64,000 nt of DNA from an uncultured Paracoccaceae bacterium (GTDB lineage Bacteria > Pseudomonadota > Alphaproteobacteria > Rhodobacterales > Rhodobacteraceae). Below the pieces are notes generated by a model. The model searched no databases. It had not been told where the DNA came from and saw only the letters and a program-made list of their open reading frames with translations. The stretch lies in the NCBI GenBank assembly GCA_947493145.1, contig CANLPZ010000001.1, forward strand, positions 744,001 through 808,000, written 5' to 3'. This document shows positions 26,423 through 34,966 of the stretch, piece after piece. The number at the start of each line of letters is the position of its first letter. The first letter of the stretch is position 1. A program made the position numbers and the translations under genes.

Positions 26423-26910
26423 GTCGCGTCATTCAAACACTTCCTCTAACGCCCAAGGCCTTTGCCCCATTTGGCGAGGTTCTCGATTTTTCAGGCGATC
26501 CTGACATGATGATCAACCAAGGGCTTTGTGGACGGTATCACGACAAAGCCAATTTGGATTTCGACGACAAAGGACGCGCGGGCGTCAGTCTGTTTTTAGC
26601 GAAACCACGAAAATTGCCGTATCAATTGGACATGATGGAACGCCATCCGCTCGGGAGCCAAACATTCATTCCAATGACAGAGCACCCCTTTTTGGTGATC
26701 GTTGCCGACGATAACAATGGTGTTCCAAATACACCGTCAGCGTTTTTAACCGACGGAGCACAGGCAATCAGTTTTCATCGAAATGCATGGCATGGGGTTC
26801 TGACGCCACTTGCCTCACCTGGTCGGTTCGCGGTGATCGACAGAATTGGTACTGGTAACAATTTGCAGGAACATTGGTTCGACGAGCCTTGGACCATCCT
26901 TACATCGTAA
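26419..26910 (+). CDS. allA: Ureidoglycolate lyase
   Basis: A 163-residue AllA-family enzyme that splits S-ureidoglycolate into glyoxylate and urea, the last step of this purine route. Family features include LTPKAFAPFGEVLDF at the N-terminus, MERHPLGSQTFIPM and the C-terminal RNAWHGVLTPL segment. It overlaps allE by four bases (ATGA). No terminator is obvious in the 49 bases to the convergent MerR-type gene. Confidence 0.9.
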   Translation: MSRVIQTLPLTPKAFAPFGEVLDFSGDPDMMINQGLCGRYHDKANLDFDDKGRAGVSLFLAKPRKLPYQLDMMERHPLGSQTFIPMTEHPFLVIVADDNNGVPNTPSAFLTDGAQAISFHRNAWHGVLTPLASPGRFAVIDRIGTGNNLQEHWFDEPWTILTS

Positions 26911-26959
26911 GCGACGAACGGGCGCTCCAACGTTACTGATGCCGTTGCTATACCGGTTG

Positions 26960-27343
26960 CTATGCCAAATGGTTCAAAATTGGGCAATCGGGTCGATCAT
27001 CCCCGTTACATGCGGTGACCAGCGATGAAAGCTCAACGCGAAGCAATTCCAATTCACGTTGTTTATCTTCGATCTGCGTCAGTCGTTTCTGCGCGAGGTT
27101 TTTCACATCAGACGAAGAACGATTGCGGTCGCTATAAAGCGCCAAAAGCTCGCGACATTCTTCGATCGAAAACCCAAAATCGCGCGAGCGCCGCACAAAG
27201 GTCAGGTTGCTGACGGCACGGTCGTCATAATCACGGTACCCTGCTTGTGTTCGCGCAGTGGCTTTGACCAATCCAATGTCTTCGTAATATCGAATTGTTT
27301 TCTTGGGCAGGCCCGATAATTTTGCGGCATGGCTTATGTTCAT
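26960..27343 (-). CDS. CueR-like MerR-family copper regulator
   Basis: A 127-residue MerR regulator. It has the winged helix MNISHAAKLSGLPKKTIRYY, a dimer coiled coil, and a C-terminal metal loop with C112 and C120 (C-X7-C). Serine sits at position 77. Both the cysteine positions and S77 match E. coli CueR, where they select monovalent Cu(I), Ag(I) or Au(I). It is divergent from a Met-rich membrane protein gene, and the intervening operator has the 19-bp spacer that MerR proteins distort to activate transcription. Copper as the signal is inferred. Confidence 0.88.
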   Translation of the reverse strand: MNISHAAKLSGLPKKTIRYYEDIGLVKATARTQAGYRDYDDRAVSNLTFVRRSRDFGFSIEECRELLALYSDRNRSSSDVKNLAQKRLTQIEDKQRELELLRVELSSLVTACNGDDRPDCPILNHLA

Positions 27344-27348
27344 TTCAC

Positions 27349-27379
27349 TTGACCCTCCAGTGACTGGAACCTTTATAGA
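27349..27379 (+). promoter_or_regulatory. MerR/CueR-type promoter-operator with 19-bp spacer
   Basis: The -35 TTGACC (27349-27354) and -10 TATAGA (27374-27379) are separated by exactly 19 bases. A perfect 13-base palindrome TCCAGTGACTGGA (27356-27368) fills the spacer. It is very close to known CueR sites and drives the gene at 27406. Confidence 0.85.
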
Positions 27380-27405
27380 TCACTCAAGATCAAAGGAAAA
27401 CATAT

Positions 27406-27855
27406 ATGGCGACAGCAACGCGCACCCTAAAAATCGATTGGGCCCACCGCCCGACGTGGAACAAAGCAGCTTATAACACGATGTGGTGTTTGATCGGCTG
27501 TTCCATCGGTGACATGGGAACAATTGCATATTTCCAATTTATGGGAATTCCATGGCCGACAATGGCCATTATGACGTTGGCGATTATCAACGGGTTACTT
27601 ACCTCTATCGCATTGGAAACGTTTATCATGTCGCGTCAGATGACCCTGACGGAGGCCTTCAAAACGGCAATTGGCATGTCAATGATTTCAATGATCGCGA
27701 TGGAGGCAGCAATGAACATCACTGATGTGGCGTTGACCGGCGGTGCCAAACTGACGTGGTGGGTCGTTCCATTGATGTTGCTGGCTGGTTATATCACGCC
27801 TTTGCCGTACAATTACTGGCGGCTCAAGGCGTTAGGCAAGTCTTGCTGTCATTAA
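27406..27855 (+). CDS. Met-rich DUF4396-like membrane protein, copper-regulon candidate
   Basis: A 149-residue protein with about four membrane segments. It resembles the uncharacterised DUF4396 family, with the segment NTMWCLIGCSIGDMGTI near residue 25. Methionine is unusually common (for example MSMISMIAMEAAM near residues 90-105), and the chain ends KSCCH, both suited to Cu(I) binding. It follows the CueR-type promoter, with AAAGGAAA before ATG 27406. Function is not established; a role in copper tolerance or copper delivery at the membrane is inferred from regulation and residue content. Confidence 0.75.
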   Translation: MATATRTLKIDWAHRPTWNKAAYNTMWCLIGCSIGDMGTIAYFQFMGIPWPTMAIMTLAIINGLLTSIALETFIMSRQMTLTEAFKTAIGMSMISMIAMEAAMNITDVALTGGAKLTWWVVPLMLLAGYITPLPYNYWRLKALGKSCCH

Positions 27856-27865
27856 GGGTGTGGTT

Positions 27866-27942
27866 TGGTGGCGTGGGGGAGACTTGAACTCCCGACCTCT
27901 CGATTATGAGTCGAGCGCTCTAACCAGCTGAGCTACCGCGCC
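27866..27942 (-). tRNA. tRNA with CAU anticodon, probably elongator tRNA-Met
   Basis: A complete 77-base cloverleaf including an encoded CCA end. The D arm (GCTC/GAGC), anticodon stem CTCGA/TCGAG with loop CTCATAA, and T arm GGGAG/CTCCC all pair. The anticodon is CAU, so the choices are elongator Met or lysidine-modified Ile2. I favour Met from the overall sequence but cannot prove it. Initiator is unlikely because the 1:72 pair is G-C. The acceptor stem has a C5-A68 mismatch. It lies convergent to the upstream membrane protein gene. Confidence 0.9.
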
Positions 27943-28063
27943 AAACCTGCGCCCGTTTATGACGGCCCTCTTGTGTCGTCAAGCCAGAAAAGGCACAAAC
28001 TCCGTGCGGGTTGTCATAAACGTCTATTTTTCGACGATCGTTTGAATTTAACAGGAGGATTAC

Positions 28064-29470
28064 ATGTCAATTTCCGCAGATTTAGCGGCAATCGTTGGTG
28101 AAAAATACGTCACTCAATTGAGTGATTCCCAGCAGTTCGAAACAGATTGGGTCGGGAAGTATAAAAACGAACCCCTTGCCATTGTTCGTCCCGCAACAGC
28201 AAAAGAAATTGCCGACATTTTGAAGTTCGCTAATAAAACTGGAACACCGGTGGTTCCCGTGGCCGGAAATACAGGATTGAATGGTGGCGCGCATGCTGTC
28301 GGGGCGATTTTGCTATCTGTGGACCGCATGAACAAAATCCGTTCGACCAACGCCAAAGGCCGAACAATGACCGTCGAGGCCGGCGTGATCTTATCCAATA
28401 TCCATGATGCTGCGGCGGCGGAAGATTTGGTGTTTCCATTAACTTTTGGTGCCAAAGGGTCCTGTATGGTCGGTGGCTTTTTGTCGACAAACGCCGGTGG
28501 TTCGAATGTTGTGAAATACGGCAATACCCGCGATTTGGTTATGGGGATCGAGGTCGTGACGCCACAGGGCGAAATCATGGACCTGATGTCGGAATTACAC
28601 AAAGATAATTCCGGCCTAAACCTAAAACACCTTTTGATCGGAGCCGAAGGAACGTTGGGGATCATTACTGCCGCAGTTTTAAAGCTCCAACCAATGCCAA
28701 AAGCATACGCCACGGCAATGGTTGCAACCCCAACTGTGGATGAGGCGTTGACGTTGTTGCACCGCCTACAATCTGAAACGGGTGGCGCCGTTGAAGCGTT
28801 CGAACTTATGCCTCGTAAATTCATCGACATGCATAAAGCGCATTTTCAGACGGACAAAGGGCCATTTGACGAAGATTATGACGTAAATATTTTGGTCGAA
28901 ATCGGCTCAACGGTCGATGCGATGGCACGGATCCAAGAGGACGGGAGCATCCCATTAACCCAACTCTTGGAAACCACGCTGGGCAAGTTGTTTGAAGACG
29001 GTTTGCTGTTGGACGCTGTTGTGGCCCAAAACCAATCACAACGTACCCAGATGTGGGAACGCCGCGAAAGCGCGGCTGAGGTCTGTTATTTACGCAAACC
29101 AAGTTTGGATACCGACGTTGCAGTGCCTTTGGACAAAGTCGAAAGTTTCCTGAACAACATAACGGGCAGAATGACAGCATTGGACGCCGGTGCGACGGAT
29201 GTTGCAATCGCACATTTGGGCGACGGAAACATCCACTACAATGTTTACCCGACACGTGACGATCCAACGTTGATCGATGCGATGCGCGAAACCATCGAAG
29301 ATGTCACAAAAGAATACCGCGGCAGCTTTAGTGCAGAACACGGGATTGGAATATCGAAACTGCCATCGATGCGACGCCGCAAAGATCCAACCGCCGTTGC
29401 AGCGATGCAGGCTATCAAATTGGCGCTTGATCCAAATAACATCCTGAATCCAGGAAAAACTATCCCGTGA
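28064..29470 (+). CDS. FAD-binding oxidase (D-2-hydroxyacid/glycolate dehydrogenase type)
   Basis: A 468-residue flavoprotein of the GlcD/D-2-hydroxyglutarate dehydrogenase family. The N-terminal PCMH-type FAD domain (residues about 35-215) has PVAGNTGLNGGA and NAGGSNVVKYGNTRDLVMG. The C-terminal domain has the metal and substrate motif HLGDGNIHYN and ends with FSAEHGIGISK and LDPNNILNPGK. It should oxidise a D-2-hydroxyacid (lactate, glycolate or hydroxyglutarate); the substrate is not readable. ATG 28064 has AGGAGG upstream. It overlaps the MFS gene by four bases. Confidence 0.85.
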   Translation: MSISADLAAIVGEKYVTQLSDSQQFETDWVGKYKNEPLAIVRPATAKEIADILKFANKTGTPVVPVAGNTGLNGGAHAVGAILLSVDRMNKIRSTNAKGRTMTVEAGVILSNIHDAAAAEDLVFPLTFGAKGSCMVGGFLSTNAGGSNVVKYGNTRDLVMGIEVVTPQGEIMDLMSELHKDNSGLNLKHLLIGAEGTLGIITAAVLKLQPMPKAYATAMVATPTVDEALTLLHRLQSETGGAVEAFELMPRKFIDMHKAHFQTDKGPFDEDYDVNILVEIGSTVDAMARIQEDGSIPLTQLLETTLGKLFEDGLLLDAVVAQNQSQRTQMWERRESAAEVCYLRKPSLDTDVAVPLDKVESFLNNITGRMTALDAGATDVAIAHLGDGNIHYNVYPTRDDPTLIDAMRETIEDVTKEYRGSFSAEHGIGISKLPSMRRRKDPTAVAAMQAIKLALDPNNILNPGKTIP

Positions 29471-30696
29471 GCCAATCTACAGTATCTCACATTGGGCTGA
29501 TCGTTCGTGATCCGGTGCTACGGCTCGTTGCGGTGTTATTCATGCTGTTTTCGGCCGCAATTGCGGGGTTGATCCCATATCAAGCCCTTATCGCTGTCGA
29601 TCTTTTAGGGATCAACGCGCAATTTTACGGAACAATTATCGCCGTTGGCGGAGTTTTTTCGGTGCTAACGGCAGTGGCCGCTGGAATAGCGACCGACCAA
29701 TTGGGAACGGGTCGCGTTGTGTCGCTCGTGGCATCCGCAATTGTTGTTGTCGGAAGCGTTCTGATGGTTTCGACACAGTCGGCCGTCATATTCGCAATTT
29801 GTCATATGTTCGTTTTTCCCGTGGGTGGGACTGTATTTGTGCAGTTGTTCGCATTGGCGAAGCAACGAACGAATGAAATTGCGACGGAACGCGCGGATTC
29901 AGTGATGGCAATTTTGCGCGCAGCGTTTTCTCTGCCCTTCGCCTTTATTCCAGCCATATGGGGTTTCGTTATTGCGGCCGGTTTGGTCGACCTTTTTGCC
30001 GTTTATGCGGCAACAGGCACAGCTGTTCTTTGCGCTGCAATTTTGGGTTTCTTGTTTTGGCCCAACCCAAAGGGGGACGCAAAAGACGCTGCCAAATCGG
30101 GACTCTCGATCGCCCAATCAATTGGCGAAATCACCCGCCCGTTTGTCCTGTCTCGCCTGTTTTTCATTGCGTCACTACAAGCCATGAACACACTTTACAT
30201 GATGTTGATCGGGCTTCTGATCGTCCAAGATTTGCAAGGCAACGAGCAACAAGTTGGGTTTTTCACAGGGGGCGTCGCATTGTTGGAAATTCCCTTCATG
30301 CTCGCCTTGGCAGGCCTCGTCGGACGCTACACCAAAAGCCAACTGATCTTTGTCGGTGGACTAATCTTTGCCGTGTTTCTTGTCAGTTTGGGGGCAATAC
30401 AAAGCTTAACACAAATTTGGGTTTTGCTTATTCCCGCGGGAATGGGTGCCGCGGTTATTTTGTCGATTTCCGTTGCCTATTTACAAGACCTGATCGCGCA
30501 TAGACCCGGCGCAGGGAGTTCTTTGATCGCTGTCGCTAACTTTTCGGGTCAACTCATCGCCGCGGCCCTGTTTGCGATTGTAACGCTTTGGACCAATTAT
30601 TCTGGTGTTGCGATGGTCGGCGGCGCCATTTCCGCGTGTTGCGCTGTATCAATTTGGCTGATGGACAAAGGGCGAAGCCCAGTTACATCCAGCTGA
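29467..30696 (+). CDS. MFS transporter, sugar-efflux-like
   Basis: A 409-residue protein with about twelve membrane segments. The loop GIATDQLGTGRVVSL fits the MFS signature between segments 2 and 3. Overall it resembles SetA/SetB-type sugar efflux transporters. The GTG start overlaps the stop of the FAD oxidase gene (GTGA), so it may carry the substrate or product of that enzyme. Its last 14 bases overlap the convergent hemC gene. Confidence 0.78.
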   Translation: MSQSTVSHIGLIVRDPVLRLVAVLFMLFSAAIAGLIPYQALIAVDLLGINAQFYGTIIAVGGVFSVLTAVAAGIATDQLGTGRVVSLVASAIVVVGSVLMVSTQSAVIFAICHMFVFPVGGTVFVQLFALAKQRTNEIATERADSVMAILRAAFSLPFAFIPAIWGFVIAAGLVDLFAVYAATGTAVLCAAILGFLFWPNPKGDAKDAAKSGLSIAQSIGEITRPFVLSRLFFIASLQAMNTLYMMLIGLLIVQDLQGNEQQVGFFTGGVALLEIPFMLALAGLVGRYTKSQLIFVGGLIFAVFLVSLGAIQSLTQIWVLLIPAGMGAAVILSISVAYLQDLIAHRPGAGSSLIAVANFSGQLIAAALFAIVTLWTNYSGVAMVGGAISACCAVSIWLMDKGRSPVTSS

Positions 30697-31627
30697 AAAA
30701 ATCAGGGGCGGCGCGGGCACGTAAATCTTTGGCCAACGCCGTTCCGATCTCTTTTGCATCCTCAACCGCACCGGTGATTTTACCGGCGTGTTTTTCGGAT
30801 CCATCAACGCGCAATATTTCGCCGCACAAAGTGACATTGCCGCCTTCCAGGTCTGCAAGCCCGCCAATCGGCGTTTCACAAGAACCATCCAATGCGGCCA
30901 AGAACGCGCGTTCTGCCGCCAATCGTTGACCGGTTGCGGTATGATGGATCGCCTCCAACATAGTTGCGGTCGAGACATCGTCTAAACGACGTTCGATCCC
31001 AATCGCCCCTTGGGCAACCGCCGGTAACATTTGATCTGGTTCAATGGCGGTATGTGGCACATCGTCCAGCTTCAAACGGTTCAATCCCGCCATCGCCAAA
31101 AACGTCGCCTCAGCCACGTTATCGTTTAGTTTCCCCAATCGAGTTTGCACATTTCCGCGAAATTCGACGACCTTCAAATCGGGACGATAATTCAACAACT
31201 GCGCTTTGCGGCGCAAACTCGACGTCCCAACAATGGCGCCATCGGGCAAATCATCCAAACGGCCATTCCCCAGATGTACGAACGCATCACGCACATCTTC
31301 GCGCGGCAGGTATGTGTCCAAAACCAACCCGTTTGGTTGGTCAACCGGCATATCCTTCATCGAATGGACGGCAATGTCGATTGCGCCGGACAGCAAATCG
31401 TCCTCAATCTCACGCGTGAACAAACCTTTACCACCCAGCGTTTTTAGGGGCCGATCCAAAACGCGATCACCCGTTGTCGTAATCACCACGATGTCGAACG
31501 CGGCTTCGGGCAGGTCAAAAGCCGCCATCAAGCGCCCCCGTGTCTCATACGCTTGGGCGAGCGCAAGTGGAGAACCGCGCGTGCCGATTTTCAAAGGTGA
31601 ATTGGGGGATGGCAAATTCAATGTCAT
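30683..31627 (-). CDS. hemC: Hydroxymethylbilane synthase (porphobilinogen deaminase)
   Basis: A 314-residue enzyme that joins four porphobilinogen units into hydroxymethylbilane in tetrapyrrole synthesis. Family motifs include IGTRGSPLALAQA at the N-terminus, GGKGLFTREIEDDLL, HSMKDMP and GTSSLRRKAQL. C250 in LDGSCETPIGG carries the dipyrromethane cofactor. The start at 31627 (MTLNLPSPN) is chosen over 31648, since upstream residues are not conserved-looking. It is divergent from hemE, 93 bases away, an arrangement common in Rhodobacterales. Confidence 0.95.
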   Translation of the reverse strand: MTLNLPSPNSPLKIGTRGSPLALAQAYETRGRLMAAFDLPEAAFDIVVITTTGDRVLDRPLKTLGGKGLFTREIEDDLLSGAIDIAVHSMKDMPVDQPNGLVLDTYLPREDVRDAFVHLGNGRLDDLPDGAIVGTSSLRRKAQLLNYRPDLKVVEFRGNVQTRLGKLNDNVAEATFLAMAGLNRLKLDDVPHTAIEPDQMLPAVAQGAIGIERRLDDVSTATMLEAIHHTATGQRLAAERAFLAALDGSCETPIGGLADLEGGNVTLCGEILRVDGSEKHAGKITGAVEDAKEIGTALAKDLRARAAPDFFSWM

Positions 31628-31720
31628 GGTCTTATTCCTACGCCGCAAGCCCCCCCATTGGCAATCCGGCCGAACGGGACAAACTGACGCCTTTTACAAC
31701 AGTTAAGGACCGCATAAATC

Positions 31721-32767
31721 ATGGCTATGAAAAAGACACCTGAAAAAACGATTTTGCGCGCCCTTGCTGGGGAAACTCAAACAACACCCCCGATTTGGAT
31801 GATGCGGCAGGCGGGCCGGTATTTGCCAGAATACCGCGCGACGCGGGCACAGGCCGGTGATTTCCTGTCGCTGTGCTACACGCCGGACCTTGCCGCCGAA
31901 GTCACATTGCAACCCATTCGACGTTATGGGTTTGACGCCGCAATCTTGTTTGCCGACATTTTGTTGGTGCCCCAAGCGTTGGGTGCAGATTTATGGTTCG
32001 TTACGGGCGAAGGCCCGCGGTTGTCGACGATAACGTCTGATGCAGATATGGCCGCATTAAAACCAGCGGACGACATCCACGACCATCTGTCGCCGGTGTA
32101 TGAAACCGTTAAAATCTTGTCACAAGAATTGCCGTCGGAAACGACTTTGATCGGATTCGCTGGCGCGCCTTGGACCGTTGCGACATATATGATCGCTGGT
32201 CGCGGAACACCGGATCAAGGCCCCGCGCACGCATTGAAGGCAGAAAACAAAGTCGTGTTCGAAACGTTGTTAGACCGGATCACAGAGGCAACGATCACCT
32301 ATTTGGATATGCAAATCCAAGCGGGTGCCGAGGTTGTAAAATTGTTCGACAGCTGGGCCGGATCCTTGTCCGGCGACGAATTCCACAAATACGCGCTGTT
32401 ACCTGCAAAACGCATTATTGCGGCCCTAAAAGAAAAGCACCCGAACGTGCCAGTGATTGCGTTCCCACGCGAAGCGGGCGACGGGTACATCGGATTTGCA
32501 CATGCGACAGGTGCGGATTGCGTCGCAATTGACAATTCTGTCAGCGCAACATGGGCCGCGGAATATGTGCAAAAAGACGGATGCGTTCAGGGGAATTTGG
32601 CATCAAAGCATATGGTAACGGGTGGACAGGCCTTGATCGACGAAACCCGCGCGATTGTTGATGCCTTCCGCAACGGACCCCATATTTTCAACCTTGGGCA
32701 CGGTATCACACCTGATGCTGACCCAGAAAACGTCGCGTTGATGATCGAAACGGTGCGTAGCTGTTAA
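31721..32767 (+). CDS. hemE: Uroporphyrinogen decarboxylase
   Basis: A 348-residue enzyme that removes four acetate carboxyls from uroporphyrinogen III to give coproporphyrinogen III. The N-terminal [17 protein letters not shown] and the central [16 protein letters not shown] are the two PROSITE-type signatures. AAGGA lies upstream of ATG 31721; a second ATG at 31727 is possible. Together with hemC and hemF nearby it covers three steps of heme and bacteriochlorophyll precursor synthesis. Its stop overlaps the convergent barrel protein gene by four bases. Confidence 0.95.
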   Translation: MAMKKTPEKTILRALAGETQTTPPIWMMRQAGRYLPEYRATRAQAGDFLSLCYTPDLAAEVTLQPIRRYGFDAAILFADILLVPQALGADLWFVTGEGPRLSTITSDADMAALKPADDIHDHLSPVYETVKILSQELPSETTLIGFAGAPWTVATYMIAGRGTPDQGPAHALKAENKVVFETLLDRITEATITYLDMQIQAGAEVVKLFDSWAGSLSGDEFHKYALLPAKRIIAALKEKHPNVPVIAFPREAGDGYIGFAHATGADCVAIDNSVSATWAAEYVQKDGCVQGNLASKHMVTGGQALIDETRAIVDAFRNGPHIFNLGHGITPDADPENVALMIETVRSC

Positions 32768-33429
32768 AAGCTACGCGACACACCGATATTTATCGCATTG
32801 GTGATAATATCCGATTGCAGGCTTCCGCCCCCGTTCAGGTCAACATCCAACTGTGAATATGTGAATTTATATTCCCCAAAAACGGCCCATTGGTCGTTAA
32901 TTTCGTATTCCACACCGCCGTGTAACATCATGGATGGACCACCAAATTGATATTCGTCTGTAAGCGGTGCGCCAGCTGCTGATTGCACTTCGACACGGGG
33001 TAAAACAACACCCAAACCGGCACCGGCAAACGGTGTCCATTTGCGGCTATCATCTTTCCAGCGGTATTCAGCGTTGAACGTCAGGTTGTTCAAGCCGTCT
33101 GTGAATTCCAAAACCTCGAACCCGCCGCTTGTGCCACCTGCGCCCAACGTTTCGGCATCGGCAGACACTTTGGTATGATTGAAATCAACGCTCCACCCCC
33201 AATTGTCGTTGATCCAACGTGTGTAGCGCAAACCATAGTGTGGAGGAGCTTCAAAGCTTTCGCCCAACCAGCCAGCGCGGAAATCAAACGCCCCTGCACC
33301 CACTGGATCATTGCCTGTCACGCTTGAATGCGGCGCTGTTTGCCAACCAGTATAAAAGCTCAGTTGCGATTCAGCTGAAACAGCCCCAGCCAGGACTGTA
33401 GTTGCCAAAAGAATGCTTGAAAATTTCAT
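32764..33429 (-). CDS. Outer membrane beta-barrel protein
   Basis: A 221-residue protein with a Sec signal peptide (residues 1-19, cleavage after AVSA). Alternating hydrophobic strands follow, ending in a C-terminal Phe (SRSF) that the BAM complex recognises. [13 protein letters not shown] and WAVFGEYKF are typical of small OmpA/OmpW-like eight-stranded barrels. ATG 33429 overlaps the stop of the PAP2 gene (ATGA), so it is the third gene of a hemF-PAP2-barrel unit. The pairing with a PAP2 phosphatase suggests an envelope-lipid connection, but that is inference. Confidence 0.8.
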   Translation of the reverse strand: MKFSSILLATTVLAGAVSAESQLSFYTGWQTAPHSSVTGNDPVGAGAFDFRAGWLGESFEAPPHYGLRYTRWINDNWGWSVDFNHTKVSADAETLGAGGTSGGFEVLEFTDGLNNLTFNAEYRWKDDSRKWTPFAGAGLGVVLPRVEVQSAAGAPLTDEYQFGGPSMMLHGGVEYEINDQWAVFGEYKFTYSQLDVDLNGGGSLQSDIITNAINIGVSRSF

Positions 33430-33974
33430 GTCTCGTTCACCTTTTTTCGAAACCGCGCGAAGATAGGTTTGCCACGAAACGCGCGTTCTGTCAGCAGGCC
33501 AAGGATTACCCCCGCAAGAACCTGCCATATGTCATGTTTTTCTGCTTCAATCCGCGACGCACCCGTAAATCCAGCAGCGACAATCACCGCCGTTTTCACC
33601 CATGGATTTTTTTCGATGCATTCTGAAACCAAACTGCTGGCTCCAAACACTGCGGCGGTGGTGTGACCCGATGGGAACCCACGATCGTTTCCATTCGGGC
33701 GGGTGTTGATTGGGCGATCACCAAGGCCATTTTTCGACCCGTGAAGAATGACTTCCATCATCAAGAACCGCCCAAAGTATTCAACAGCTGTCCCGTTTAC
33801 AGCGCTACAGCCCAACGCAAGTGTCGGCAGGACCCATTGATACCTGTCCCCGTAACGTTCGGCCCTTGGTTCAGTCAAAACCAATACCGCAAGTAAAGCA
33901 ATAACAACAATTCGAACCTTGGTTGCTTGGCTCCGCAGCAAAACAAAAATCGAAGAAAATTGCGTTGGGATCAC
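33426..33974 (-). CDS. PAP2-family membrane phosphatase
   Basis: A 182-residue membrane protein with the three phosphatidic-acid-phosphatase motifs: K81 to R87-P88 (KNGLGDRP), PSGHTTAA at 101-108, and SR at 140-141 with catalytic H147. The Asp that normally follows the last His by four residues is Gln (Q151). The start is GTG 33974, four bases after the hemF stop; no good ATG lies further in before the first membrane segment. Likely substrates are lipid phosphates, undecaprenyl diphosphate or lipid A phosphates at the periplasmic face. Confidence 0.82.
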   Translation of the reverse strand: MIPTQFSSIFVLLRSQATKVRIVVIALLAVLVLTEPRAERYGDRYQWVLPTLALGCSAVNGTAVEYFGRFLMMEVILHGSKNGLGDRPINTRPNGNDRGFPSGHTTAAVFGASSLVSECIEKNPWVKTAVIVAAGFTGASRIEAEKHDIWQVLAGVILGLLTERAFRGKPIFARFRKKVNET

Positions 33975-33978
33975 GAGA

Positions 33979-34872
33979 TTACGTCCATTTCGCCATGGGG
34001 GGGAGGCTCATCAACACTGCATTTGCGTCGTGGCCGGTTTCCAACCCGAACTTTGTCCCTCGATCGTAGACCAGATTGTATTCAGCATAAAGCCCACGAT
34101 GTTCAAGCTGAACATTCTTTTCATTGTCCGACCAGTTTTGGGTTCGCCGCTTATCAACCAACGGAACATAGGCCGGTAAAAAGGCACGCCCGATATCTTG
34201 GATCAGTGCAAAATCACGTGCCCAATCGCCGGTGTTGTGGTCATCCAGAAAAATCCCGCCCACACCGCGCGCGCGTTTTCGGTGCGGGATGAAAAAATAC
34301 TCATCCGCCCATGATTTCAGACGTGGGTACAGCGCTTGATCATGTTGGTCCAAATGGCTTTGCTGGATGTTGTGAAAATGCGTTGTGTCTTCGTCGTATT
34401 CTAAACACGGGTTCAAATCCGAGCCGCCGCCAAACCACCATGCGTGTGGTGTCCAGAACATACGTGTGTTCATGTGGACCGCTGGCACATGCGGGTTTTG
34501 CATATGGGCAACCAAGGATATTCCCGACGCCCAAAACCGCGGATCGTCTTTCATACCATCGATGCCTTTGCGGGCTGCCATGGCGTGTTGCGCGCGTTCG
34601 CCCAACGTCCCGAAAACGGTCGATACGTTCACGCCTACTTTTTCAAAAACGCGACCGCCGCGCATCACCGACATCAACCCGCCGCCTGCGTCGGACCCAT
34701 CGTCACTTGCGCGTTTCGTTTCGGTTACATCGAACGTCCCAACCGTATTGTTTGACATCGGGCCATCAAGATGGCGATTTTCAATCGCTTCGAATTCCGC
34801 AACGATCTGGTCCCGAAGCGATCGAAACCATGCGGATGCTGTGTCTTTCTCGTGAGCGAATTCTTGCGCCAT
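33979..34872 (-). CDS. hemF: Oxygen-dependent coproporphyrinogen III oxidase
   Basis: A 297-residue aerobic enzyme that decarboxylates coproporphyrinogen III to protoporphyrinogen IX. Characteristic motifs are GGGLMSVMRGGRVFEK, HMNTRMFW, the substrate segment WWFGGGSDLNP and the C-terminal EYNLVYDRGTKFGLETG. The start at 34872 (MAQEFAHEKDT) has GAGGA upstream; the frame is open to 35328 but this overlaps the divergent lipoprotein gene. The PAP2 gene starts four bases after its stop. Confidence 0.95.
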   Translation of the reverse strand: MAQEFAHEKDTASAWFRSLRDQIVAEFEAIENRHLDGPMSNNTVGTFDVTETKRASDDGSDAGGGLMSVMRGGRVFEKVGVNVSTVFGTLGERAQHAMAARKGIDGMKDDPRFWASGISLVAHMQNPHVPAVHMNTRMFWTPHAWWFGGGSDLNPCLEYDEDTTHFHNIQQSHLDQHDQALYPRLKSWADEYFFIPHRKRARGVGGIFLDDHNTGDWARDFALIQDIGRAFLPAYVPLVDKRRTQNWSDNEKNVQLEHRGLYAEYNLVYDRGTKFGLETGHDANAVLMSLPPMAKWT

Positions 34873-34966
34873 TTGTGTCCTCTTTGCTTGGGGTCTTGCT
34901 ACAGGCTTTGCGCAAATAGAGCCAGTCGTTATACTGACGCATCTAAAACAACTCATAGGAAGTTCT

